From positions 25,462,199 through 25,526,198 of the forward strand of contig NC_045127.1 of assembly GCF_007655135.1 (NCBI RefSeq): a stretch of 64,000 bases of DNA, written 5' to 3'. This document shows, piece by piece, positions 54,301 through 64,000 of this stretch (position 1 is the stretch's first letter; every line of letters starts with the position of its first letter). The notes beneath the pieces were generated by a model. It was given only the letters and a program-made list of their open reading frames with translations. It was not told where the DNA came from and did no database searches. This DNA is from Punica granatum. Lineage: Eukaryota; Streptophyta; Magnoliopsida; Myrtales; Lythraceae. The translations under genes were made by a program, and so were the position numbers.

Positions 54301-55289
54301 TCTTCCTGGTGTTGTATGTAGACAATATATTTTTGATCGAGAATGACATTCCTTCCCTACAGTCTGTGAAGACCTAGTTAGGAAGGTGTTTTTCCATGAA
54401 GCACTTAGTCTAAGCTGCCTACGTGTTGGTATCAGGATCTATAGAGATAGATCCAGGAGACAACTTGGCCTAAGTTAGAGTGCATAAAGTTCTTTGGCGT
54501 TTTAGCATGCATGATTCTAAGAAAGGGTCACTGCCTATGTTACATGACATAAGCCTTTAGAAGGTTCACAGTCCTTCTACTTAGGAGGTGAGGGACCGCA
54601 TGAGTAGGATTCTGTATGCATAAGTTATTAGATCCATCATGTATGCTAGGCTATGCACTCGACTTGATGTCTCATATGCTTTGAGTATGACAAGTCGGTA
54701 CTAATCGGATCCAGGTGAGAGACACTGGATCGCAGTAAAGAACATCCTTAAGTACTTACGAAGGAATAAAGAGATGTTCTTAGTATACAGAGGCGAAAAA
54801 GAGCTCGCTGTAAGAGGTTACACCGATGCTAACTTCCAGTTCGATAAGGACGATAGTAGATCGCATTAAGGGAATGTGTTTTGCCGAAATGGAGGTTCTG
54901 TGAGTTGGAAGAGTTCCAAGCAAGAGACAATAGCCAACTCTACCACAGAGGCCGAATATATCACTGCCTCTAACGCCACAAATGAGGCCGTTTGGATGAA
55001 GAAGTTTGTAATAGGACTTGTTGTGGTTTCTGCCATAGCAGACCCAATGGATCTCTATTGTGATAGCAATTGAGCCATTGTGCAAGCTAAGGAACCAAGT
55101 TCTCACCAGAAATCCAAACATATACTCATGCGCTTCCATCTCATTCGCGAGATTATTGACAGAGGAGATGTGAAGATATACAAAATATCAACAGATGAGA
55201 ATCTCGCAGATCCACTTACGGAGCCTCTTGTACAACGCAAGCATGAGACTCACACTAGATCCTTAGGCATTAGGGAGATGCCAAATTGA
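51349..55289 (+). pseudogene. gag-pol: Copia gag-pol polyprotein, heavily broken
   Basis: The ATG at 51349 (MAVNTTSAFCS) starts a gag that is soon interrupted. The best gag piece is 51726-52323 (TEGSSVGPQVLKMIGYV...), with a degraded zinc knuckle (CFHYGNTGYWKRNC; the second Cys has been lost). Protease follows (WALDTWCGAHIC, in place of a D(S/T)G motif). The integrase region has a pre-integrase motif (YLWHCHLIHI...CEPCLMGK), the core (KVLRSDRGGEYL) and NGAVERMNQTLLDMVRS. RT (about 53680-54700) is present only as scattered pieces with many stops (FLVLYVDNIFLIENDI). RNase H (54780-55289) keeps GYTDANFQFDKDDSRS, NSTTEAEYIT and ENLADPLTEP. The domain order gag-PR-INT-RT-RH is that of Ty1-copia. 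The element cannot transpose on its own. Confidence 0.88.
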
Positions 55290-55296
55290 CTCTAGT

Positions 55297-55308
55297 GCAA
55301 GTAGGAGA
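55297..55308 (+). other. Copia polypurine tract
   Basis: GCAAGTAGGAGA lies directly before the 3' LTR start at 55310. Copia elements of this type typically have a similar AAG(T)GGGAGA-like tract here. Confidence 0.65.
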
Positions 55309-55309
55309 T

Positions 55310-56069
55310 TGTTTGGAATTGGTGCATGCTCTCGAGGCAATCTGTCATCAGTTTTGTAATATTACATGTATTTCATTATAATACGAGGCATTTTTGTTAT
55401 TGTGTAGGTTGCGCTAAATATTAATTTTACACAATAACGTCCCTAGAATGGTAGGTTCGATAAGCATCAAGTGTGACAAGATTGTGAGATCCTATCAATG
55501 ATGAACACTATTCCTAAATGTCCCTAGTCAAAGTATTATCGTTAATTAGGATGACGATAATGTGGTTAGACTAGTACGGGTGTTGATTGATGGCCAAGTC
55601 TCATAGGTCATAGATGTAGAGACATCGAGTCACACCACAGTTTTACATTAGGAGTAATGTGTACTAGAATGACTTGTCATGAGACTACTACATGGGTAGT
55701 TACGTGGCTGTCATTAACTGTTCTCATAGTGGCTATGGTGCAGTGGTCCTTTGACTTGAGGTCACCGTTGATTCCTACATGTAATGTCATATACTTTGAT
55801 GTTGTCAAACGTCACCGTAATAGGCTAGTTATAAATATAGCTATTGGGTATGCCACAGAGTAGGAAGATGAATGTGAGTGACTAAGATAGAATTTGTCCC
55901 TTCTACATAATGAGAGCGATATCTCACGGCCGCTTGGTGGGTAGAGTGTAAAAGTGCATGCATACCCAAATGAGTCGATATCATGATATCAAACTCATTT
56001 GTTCTGATAGACTTACCCGGTAAACAAAGAAAGAAGAATTGAGCCAAGCAAGGATGACATTGACCATGC
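55310..56069 (+). repeat. Copia 3' LTR, truncated
   Basis: It starts TGTTTGGAATTGGTGCATGC and follows 43543-44301 with many substitutions up to GACCATGC at 56069. There an Ogre LTR end begins. Confidence 0.88.
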
Positions 56070-57743
56070 TATGCGGACTCGAATTTCGTTTCGTCGAGGC
56101 CCGCATGTGTGCGACCGATCACACGGCTTGGGAGTGTCCACCTTCCCAGAGACACGTGATGGACACACGTGAGAAAGGAATTGTCACTACCTATTTAGGA
56201 CCCGGAGATCGAGGGCTGGTGAGTTGCCCGAGTCTAGGGATAACGGATACACCTAGTTTACTAGGCACATGGTGTTACGGAGCTAGGAGTTCCGAGTTCG
56301 AGGGTTCTGTTATGTGCGGGCCTATATCTCACACGCCCTATTAGTACTCGATTTGTCTAGGGTTTGCCATATTTTACCTTATGTTTAGGTTTCACTCGTC
56401 TTACTCGTTTTGACACTGTAAATTCGTGGAAATGATCGCTTCTGTCTAAGAGGCCGAAGGAGGAGCAGATCTTCGGGTCAAGGGATCGATCCATCGTCCT
56501 CGCGTCTCAGCTGGCCAGACCATGATGGGCGATTCACCGTGTGGACCGAGCCCATGACTTGTGAGGCCCCGCTCGTCTCGAGGACCCGTAAACCGACTCG
56601 ACCGATTCCGACACTCAGACTGTTTGCTTACCGATTGGGATCATTACAATAATGAATGCACAAATAAATGTCCTTACAATATACTCTCAAATAAAAATAC
56701 AAATTACAACATGATATTTTGACCAGTTTGCGTTCAGCCAATATTCCACTTTTGCTCACCATGTGGTTTGAATGACCGAAACCAAAATTAAGGCGATGCG
56801 GGCTCGTGAGAGCCGGAGGTCAGGTTCGATTGAATCGGCGATTCTCAGGAGGACCATGTTGTCCTCAAGATTTTCGTGGGATTGGTCGGGCTCCCGGGTG
56901 ATTGTCTAACCTCGTTTCACGCATCTTAACCCGAGTCATCCTCCACTTGGATACTACTCGGGTTAAAAATGGTGATTCGATGTTGGACCCCATACTACGC
57001 TCGATTTGCACGCACTCTGTGTATGGGGTGTTGGACCCCGTGCATATCGTGTCCTAGTAGAGTTGGGCTCGACCTGCAAGAAAACAGAGAAAAGCAAACA
57101 AAAACAGATAAAAACAGACAAGTCGTGTGTTATTACTTGATTTACGTGGTTTAACAAGTTATGAATCAGGGTTAATTGGCAAACAAGTTCTTACCCTAAA
57201 TAGACAAAGCTAGGGTCATGTGTATGATGTGAATCAGTCATGGGCCATCGTAGGAGTGTATGTAGTATTCGGCATTGCTTAGAAGGACTTGACAGACATG
57301 ATGCCTGTAACCAAGTCTCGAATGTATGGGTTGCTTTTAAATTGTTATGTTTTGCGGTACTGAAGGTTTAACATATTATGATAAAGATGTGTTTTTGCCT
57401 AAGACTCGAGACCTAACACGTTGCCTAACTGTTATCCCATGTTTGATTATGCTGAGTTTGAAGTTAATCTGTTTTTCATGTTTTAACCCATTCTAAGCAC
57501 GAACTTAGGGAAATAGGAGAAGGAAACATCACGAGGTATCAAGGTCTCTGCACATGTCCCTTGAGGGACCAGACAACCTTTCACGGGCCATCCCCGCTCG
57601 TGTTTCTAGTCTAATTCTCTAAGCGCCCGAATCTACGCTGGGGTGATTGAAACATACAGACAGGAAAGGGAGGCTCAACGAGTGAAATTCGCACCTTAAC
57701 AGGCGCCCACTCCTTTCCTTATTCTGTATGTTTCAGTCATCCT
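56070..57743 (-). mobile_element. 3' end of a minus-strand Ogre LTR (E5)
   Basis: Read on the minus strand the LTR ends at 56070 (...GAGTCCGCATA), without a PBS beyond it, so it is a 3' LTR or solo LTR inserted in the copia LTR. It shares the end block (GTGTCCACCTTCCC, CTTTCGGTACTC-like) with the LTRs at 11160 and 21999. The hairpin region (about 56198-56211) has lost its symmetry. It is interrupted at 57743 by a + strand Ogre. No gene is present. Confidence 0.75.
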
Positions 57744-60700
57744 AGTCAGTACCCCATTCTGGCCCACCGATTCCAACAAAGAATGTAATAGTGGCCCTGA
57801 CCACACCCCGACAAGCGCAATAAAGGAACAATCACACAGACACTATTCATAGTTAGGTCAAGATGAACAATCACACAGACACGGGGCACACACCACAACT
57901 GGAACTACGAGACATCCACACAAGGCACAGAGGCAACCAGGGAAGTCGAGCAAGCAGTAAACCTCGGGATAACAAAGGTCGACACGACATCATTATACAT
58001 CGTCGAATCGCCGGAGTATTAGAAGGTATCCAATATGAGACTCTAAAAATCTCTCTTAGTGCCAAAATAACCCATGTCATCTCCCAGCGCATTTCAGAAA
58101 GCATCTGGTTAAGTCGGGGCAGTCTCGAACGGTCACAAACGCCTTTCTGACGAGGATCTCGGGACGCCCACTCCACGGAAGAATTAACGGCATCCGGAAA
58201 CAGTCCTGCTCACACCCAAGGGTCACCAGGACCAGGGAACAAGAGTCAGACTGCTTTCCGGAAATCATATTGATCTCTCGAGTGGATGCCGACCCAAGAA
58301 AAAGGGGGCCCTTCCTACACAAAAACATAGCCGGATACCTTTTTGACAAATTGTCGGTGCGCGAAATCTGCACCAATCAATCCCAGGGACCTCAAGGGCC
58401 AAGGAAACAAACCCTAACCGCATTGCACGACACATTTAGGTTTCTCGACTACTGTTCCGGCGGAAAAAGGGCCACTTTCAGATGGAATCTCGCACTTGGA
58501 GTTCGTTCTGCGAAATGTTAATACCCGAGCTCCGCACCACCTACTCTCTACAACCCCTAGGGCCTAGGAAATCACTTCACTTTGGACCAAGCAAATCATT
58601 GAGGTTTCCCGAGTAGCATTAAAGTGGTCTCAAACATCCCCCGGCAAACCTTCGGGGTCCCTTTTTGATAAATGGAGATCGCAGCGGTCTCCGAATACAT
58701 TAGGACACTCGGGAAACACAAAGAAAACTCCGGTCGCGGATTCCTAGGACGTCTCTGGTTCTCGATCTTCAACCGAGGTCGGCGTGTCAACCGTTTCGCC
58801 CTAAGCACAAAGCACGCCGATACGAGTAGTTCAGCACACTGAGGCGTGAACAGACGACAAAAATGGTCAACTTTGTTCCGATCTTCCAAACGGAGCAAAA
58901 CCAGCTTTCGAGTCCTCGGGCCACCCGAGCATTTTCTTATAAGAAGCATGGCAATATTGGGCTCGTCAGAATCGCATTCGCTCATGCATTGACAATTCGT
59001 CGCTCAAGCGAGCCACGGAGATCAAACTCACGACCGATCTAGCACCGAGCTCCTCCCGACTTTCTCCCTAGCCAAGTGGGACCCACGAGCCAGCCAAGCC
59101 AAGCCGAGCCAGCTACCAAGCCACGAGCCATGTCTCTCCTCTAGAGGCAAGCCAAATGAGCCTCATCCACCCAATTTCAAAATATCTTCTTACACATTTC
59201 CATAAACTCCCATCCATTAACTCCCATTTCCCTTCTCTTCCTTTCCCCACACTCAACAAGACACATTCCCCATCCTAATCTCACTCAAAAATTCGGTCAT
59301 GCTTAAGCACCCCCTCTAATTACACTTAATTTCACTAATTTGGCTCATTAAGGCATTCTATAAGTGCCTAATTGTAAGAGCATTTAGTCACGACTCAACT
59401 TCCATCTTCTCTCTAATTTTCTCACTCTAGGAAACCTTCTCCAAGCCTTCTCAAATTCTAGCAAAGTCCTAGGCGTCCAGCCCCTCTGCTCAGCTTGATT
59501 CAAGGCCAAAATTACCGGAAAACTCAATCGTTTTTCAATGACCACCACTCGACCCGAACCAACTTTAACCAAACTTCATACCCCACATGTTTTCGACATC
59601 CTGAGTCCATTTCCAAGCTTAGTTTTTGCATTTGAAGTCTCCAGCCCTCTGGAACTGATCAACATAGATTCGGGCTCTTGGTGCCTCTTGAGTCCTAGGT
59701 GGCTCTCCTTCCTTTCACGACTTTGGCGAGTCGTGCCATCATTTTCTAAGGGTTCCTCACGACCCTCACTCTCCCTCGTGACGAGGTGGTCACTATCTGA
59801 GAGCCGCGCCACCAAGCAAGACCGTCTTTTCTTCATTTTTTCTTTCTCGGGTTTTGTTTGTGTCTCACGGGCTTTCTTTGATTTTCTGGGAAAATCCACT
59901 CGTGCATTTCCTTCAAGCTGACCATGTCCATGTCTAGAACTTCCTAGAGGAGCCAAAGGATTCGTGCTAACCCAGAGGAACGACCCCGAGCCACCAGTCC
60001 TAGCCACTTCTTTCCCACGGGCCTAATTCCATTTCGGGTCCCCTCTGCATCCCCACTGTCTAGAGGTGTTGCTGCCCCTTTTCTGACTCTTTTTCAAGAC
60101 TCGAGGCTAGGTATAACCTTGTTGAGACTTAGAGAAGTTATGCCCCATAGTTTCCTAGGTTTGCGGGGAGATAAGGCGGTCCATCACCGGTTATGTGTAT
60201 GTATTCATTTAAGGAGTTTTTGCTTCATTATTATGCATGTAGAATCTCGTGATGTATGCTAGCATGACAAGAGACGACTAGGATCAGGGTAAAAGAGGCC
60301 GTCTTGGCCCATGTGAGCCATGGGAGCTCACGGCCACTTCTCAAGGGAGGTGGCCGAGAGCTCCTTGAACTACACGGGCTCAAGGAGATCTCTTTCACCT
60401 CGAAATAAGTTGTTTCCCGTGTTTTTGCATTTTTTGTCGTTGCATGAGTCGGTACTGTTTTATCGATTCCATTAAATATTGTGTATGTGTATGTTTATGT
60501 GTTTGCATGTATTTCCCGAGATCATGGTGGCACCGACTTTGCTAAATACGTGTTATTATCGTGTTTAATGCTTTATGCATGCGAGAAACATTTAAAATCG
60601 AGGCAAAGAGACGAGCAAGCCTCGTGACGGGTCAAGAGAGCTTTCGGTCATCCTCAAGGGGAAGTGGCCGAGAACTCCTTGACCTATCCCGGGTCAAGGA

Positions 60701-62987
60701 CGGCCTCTTTACTTCGGTTAAAAGTCAATTCTCGGATTGGTTGCAATCGCATTTTTCGTTTAGTTGTTAATTACGCGATAAATGACATGTTAGGTGCGTT
60801 AGTTTAAATAATATGCATGGATTCGTGTATCGGTGATTATTTCGGGCCCATGAGGGTCCAAAAGTCCATCAGTCGTCATCGACCGGGTGCTCTTGGCTTT
60901 CAATGATCCGTTTTGGTCCCCGTGTCACGAGTCGATTCCGTTAACCTATAATGTTCAAGGCTCAAGGCCATAACCATTAACAATTCCACATACGGGAAAA
61001 TGGGACGTATCATTCGGTTAAATAAATCATTTGGCCTAAGATAAATCACACGAATCGGCTAATAATTAGTAACCGTGTCGACGGATCACGAGACATCGGA
61101 AATGCCCTTCCCAAACTCACAATTTCAAAAGCAACTAGACATGTAACGCACGTAGCATGGGCATCTAGGGAATGCTCGTGCATCCTAACTCGAGTCCGGC
61201 CCGATTTGAGGCTGCTCGGGTCGGGGTGTATAAACATTCCTTAGACCACTCCCGGGAGGAACGATCGTTTTCTCGACCCTCTCGGGGTCGGCATGACCCC
61301 GATGGACCCAAGCGATTGATCGACACCGGCTACCGACTTTCGATAGTTTGCGTCGTATGATCTCAATTTTGCACGAGCACTTTACACGTTTTACTATACA
61401 AGGGCATAATCGTCTTTTCGTGAATTGTCGACATCTTCGGCGTTAGGGTAATCGAAACACCCTATGTCACGGGTGGAGAAGGGCAGCCCGTTCGGGTGCA
61501 AGTGTCATTTGCTTAAGCCCTCTCTACTCGATCCGGGTGTTTCTGTCATTTTACTGTAGATTCGGTAGTTAGAACTGTCATTCTTGTCACAAAACATGTA
61601 AAACCGATTTAACCGTTCATTTGACTTAACTGAATATTAGATAATGGTTAGGTGGAACTCTAGGTTCCAAATCTAGAGTCAAAATACACGTTTGGCATAA
61701 TCAGTGAAACTGTAGCGCCACTATACAGAACAATTTTTAATCGGTTCACATATGCATAGTCGACCTAGAACTGCATTCCAACACATTCTTCTATTTGCAT
61801 TAGTGTAGGAAAATTGCGTGCTAACTATCCCTGGTTAATAATTGGCTAAATCACGTAAACTTGACATAATACACCACTTGTCTGTATTTGTCTGTTTTCG
61901 TGTGTTTTTTATCTGTTTTATTTGCTGATTTGTTGCGGTTCGAGTCCGAACCCGTAGGTTACGCATTACGTGGGGTCCAATGCCTCGAACCGTCGACCAC
62001 GGGATCTAACGCCCCCATATGCACCGAGAGCGTGCAACCCGAGCGCGAAATGGGGTCTAGCCTCGAGTCACCACTTCACTCCGAGTAGTGTCTAAACGGA
62101 AGACGACTCAGATTGGGTGCGTGAATCGTGGCTTGACAATCACCTGGGAGTTCGATTGGTCCCACGGCCGTCTCGAGAGTCAATCGACTCTTCTGCAATC
62201 CGTCGATCTGGTTAAACTCGACCCCCGACTCTTTGAGCTCGCGTTGCTCTAATTTACTTGTCAGTTATCTGAAATTTCATGGTTTGTCGGAGCGGAATAT
62301 TGGCCCAATGCAAACCGATCGGGATCCATGTACGTTTACTGTATTCTATAATTACTCGAGAGTACATTTGTAAGGATATTTTATTTGTACATTTAATTCA
62401 TTCATTGTAAGGATCCCCAGTTGGCAAGCAAGAGGTCCGACAGTCGAACCAATCGAGTTGATCTAGCTACTCAAAAACAAGTAAATTCAACGCTTCGTGG
62501 TCTTGGTTCGCGCGGGGAATCGACTGCCATGGTCCAATGAACCGTAGCACGAGGATAGCGACCCGATCCTTCGATGCGGGTTTACTCCTTTCTCGAGTTC
62601 TTGACCCGAATCGATTGTTTCATCGAATTTACGGTGTTAAAACGGTTGAGTCAAGTGCAACCCTAAATCACGCGAAAAATAAATAAAATGGCAAGCTTAG
62701 CAAGCTAGAGTACTGAAAAGGCATGCGGAATATAGGCCCACACTTAATAGAACCCCCCCGAACTCGGAATTTTCAGTTCCGAACAGACCGATGCCTTAGC
62801 AAATAGGTGTACCCCGTACCCCTAGACCCGGGTAACTTACCGGCCCTCGACCTTCGGGTCGTAAAATGGTACGTGGCGACTCATTCTCACGCGTATCCGT
62901 CACGCATCCTTGGGAAGGTGGACACTCCCAAGCCCCGCCGTAGCACGTGCCTGCGGACCCCAACAAGAGCATATTCGGGTCCACACA
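57744..62987 (+). mobile_element. 5' LTR of a + strand Ogre element (E6), 5.24 kb
   Basis: It starts AGTCAGTACCCCATTCTGGC, so the usual first T is mutated to A, and ends ...GGTCCACACA at 62987, followed by a PBS. A TATA-like TTCTATAAGTG is at 59353-59364. The hairpin CGACCTTCGGGTCG is at 62848-62861. Parts resemble the solo LTR 14905-20103 and, inverted, the LTRs of E1 and E2. No gene is present; the frames at 57863, 58596, 59538 and 59576 are not conserved. Confidence 0.85.
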
Positions 62988-62990
62988 GCT

Positions 62991-63009
62991 TGGCCACTCC
63001 ACTGGGAAT
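62991..63009 (+). other. Primer-binding site of E6 (tRNA-Arg type)
   Basis: TGGCCACTCCACTGGGAAT lies three bases after the LTR end. It is close to the Ogre consensus for tRNA-Arg. Confidence 0.8.
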
Positions 63010-63565
63010 CACTTGGAGGTTTTGAGCTCGTTCCCGCTTGCTTTGCTTGATTGTTTATCTATAGATTTCTGCAACTTCCCACTTATCTACTCTACGCACT
63101 TTATTGACGCACTTGCATTGCATACCATTTTAGCTTTAGGAACCTATGGGTCGTGTTGCACGACCGATGATAGGAACACAAGTTAGATAAGGGTTCCGAG
63201 AAAGGGTATGTCGCGCAGTTGGACCGTCGATTAGGCCCCAAAGAGCCCCGCTTGATTTTGAGGAATTCACACCCTTGAGTTGGGAGCCCCCATCCATAGA
63301 TAGCACGGTCCCAATAAGCACCGAACCATATATTATGCTAAGCCTCCATGCAATCTTTCAACCCGGCTTCAACAACAGTCCGTCGAGTCGGCCTACGCGC
63401 CATTTGTGTCTTTTTCAGTTCCAAGAGTGATGTATGAGTACTTTGTAATCTTAACTAAGCCCCGTGCAGTTATTTTCAGCACGCATGCATCACATACTTT
63501 TTAAAATTAGGGCGTTATTTGCATTGATGAGTCCTAAGATGATTTTCCTTTTTTCTTGGTAAGAG
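63010..63565 (+). other. Leader of E6
   Basis: Homologous to the E1 leader (10584-11137, opposite strand) through scattered blocks. No gene is present. Confidence 0.65.
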
Positions 63566-63675
63566 ATGTTACACTCGACTTTCTGTCCGCGCCTCGACAG
63601 AGTTACACCACTTCTCGAGGAGATCAACTGCTTATGGGCAGTCCTGCGCCCTGTCGATCGCGACTACATTAGCGC
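63566..63675 (+). pseudogene. Ogre ORF1 start of E6, cut by an LTR
   Basis: MLHSTFCPRLDRVTPLLEEI at 63566 corresponds to the first residues of the E1 ORF1 (MSYSTSFPHLDRVTLPLEEI at 10583, minus). After about 36 codons the frame runs into a new LTR start at 63676 and ends artificially in it. The rest of ORF1 should lie beyond the right edge. Confidence 0.75.
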
Positions 63676-64000
63676 TGTTAGCACCCCATTTTGGCTCACT
63701 AATCCAAACAACCGCCTCAATAGCAAATCAAACCACGACTTAAGCATTGATACTGAAAAAGGCTCAACAGAGCAACAAATCATCATTCCTCTTCAAGTCA
63801 GTAGAGACAAGCAGATGACATGGGCGAATAACAGAAGAACTTCCTTGGTCATCAAGAGCTAACAGAGCGAACAGAAGCCAAACAATCCCCAAACTGGCAT
63901 TTTACAGAGTACAAAGCTGACAGTGCTATTTTCTGATGGTTCGCTCAACCATTAGAAAATATCCAATATTAGACTCCATAAATCCACATCACTGCAAAAC
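63676..64000 (+). mobile_element. Start of a further + strand Ogre LTR (E7)
   Basis: It starts TGTTAGCACCCCATTTTGGC and is closely similar to the first 320 bp of the solo LTR at 14905. It runs off the window. It is nested in ORF1 of E6. Confidence 0.85.

Larger units (their letters stand above)
43543..56069 (+). mobile_element. Ty1-copia retrotransposon, decayed, with nested insertions
   Basis: A 5' LTR (43543-50654, split by a MULE), a tRNA-Met PBS, gag-pol remnants in the copia order gag, protease, integrase, RT, RNase H, a polypurine tract, and the first 760 bp of the 3' LTR are present. The LTR is about 1.7 kb without the MULE. The 3' LTR is cut at 56069 by a minus-strand Ogre LTR. The two LTR parts (43543-44301 and 55310-56069) are clearly alike but differ at many positions, so the element is old. 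The upstream flank ends ...GTTCCCTT; the other target duplication lies outside the window. Confidence 0.9.

Noticed and set aside
59576..60007. 143-codon minus-strand open frame with a charged repeat-like composition
   Set aside because: It lies within an Ogre LTR. The homologous part of the solo LTR has no matching frame.

Overview
This window is nuclear DNA of a flowering plant (probably a eudicot). It is a nest of transposable elements around one endogenous virus. I find no ordinary host gene, no rRNA or tRNA gene, and nothing bacterial. The evidence for a plant is several Ogre/Tat-type Ty3-gypsy elements with LTRs of about 5 kb and the plant-specific extra ORF1, a Ty1-copia element, a Mutator-like (MULE) transposon, a PIF/Harbinger remnant, MITEs, and a Caulimoviridae-related pararetrovirus with a plant movement protein.

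Layout. 1-1951: 3' part of a + strand Ogre LTR. 1952-21314: a minus-strand Ogre-like element without a recognisable pol (E1). It has a truncated 3' LTR (1952-3234), an internal region (3235-11159), and a 5' LTR (11160-21314) split by a + strand solo LTR (14905-20103) with a 5-bp target duplication. 21315-28118: 5' part of a second minus-strand Ogre (E2), whose ORF1 start region was entered by E1. 28119-29330: AT-rich DNA without a recognisable gene.

29331-41552: an endogenous pararetrovirus locus of about 12.2 kb with mirror symmetry. Two roughly 6-kb genome components lie head to head between (TA)n tracts. Component A (+ strand) encodes movement protein, protease, reverse transcriptase and RNase H, then a second ORF. 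Component B (minus strand) encodes a coat-protein-like domain with a zinc knuckle and a protease, then a small ORF and a coiled-coil protein. The outer ends carry nearly identical inverted copies of one intergenic region (29353-30044 and 40826-41525) with TATA box and polyadenylation signal. Each component lacks what the other has, and both keep a linker domain and a protease. This looks like a two-component virus and is the most notable system here.

41553-43542: a fold-back MITE and a PIF/Harbinger transposase remnant. 43543-56069: a decayed copia element with LTRs of about 1.7 kb. Its 5' LTR is split by a 5.4-kb MULE (44785-50189). Its 3' LTR is cut at 56069 by a minus-strand Ogre LTR (56070-57743). 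That LTR is cut by a + strand Ogre (57744-63675), and that in turn by another + strand Ogre LTR (63676 to the window end).

All identifications come from reading the sequence and from family knowledge. No database search was run. Element boundaries given to the base rest on visible LTR ends, PBS, TIRs or target duplications; other limits are approximate.
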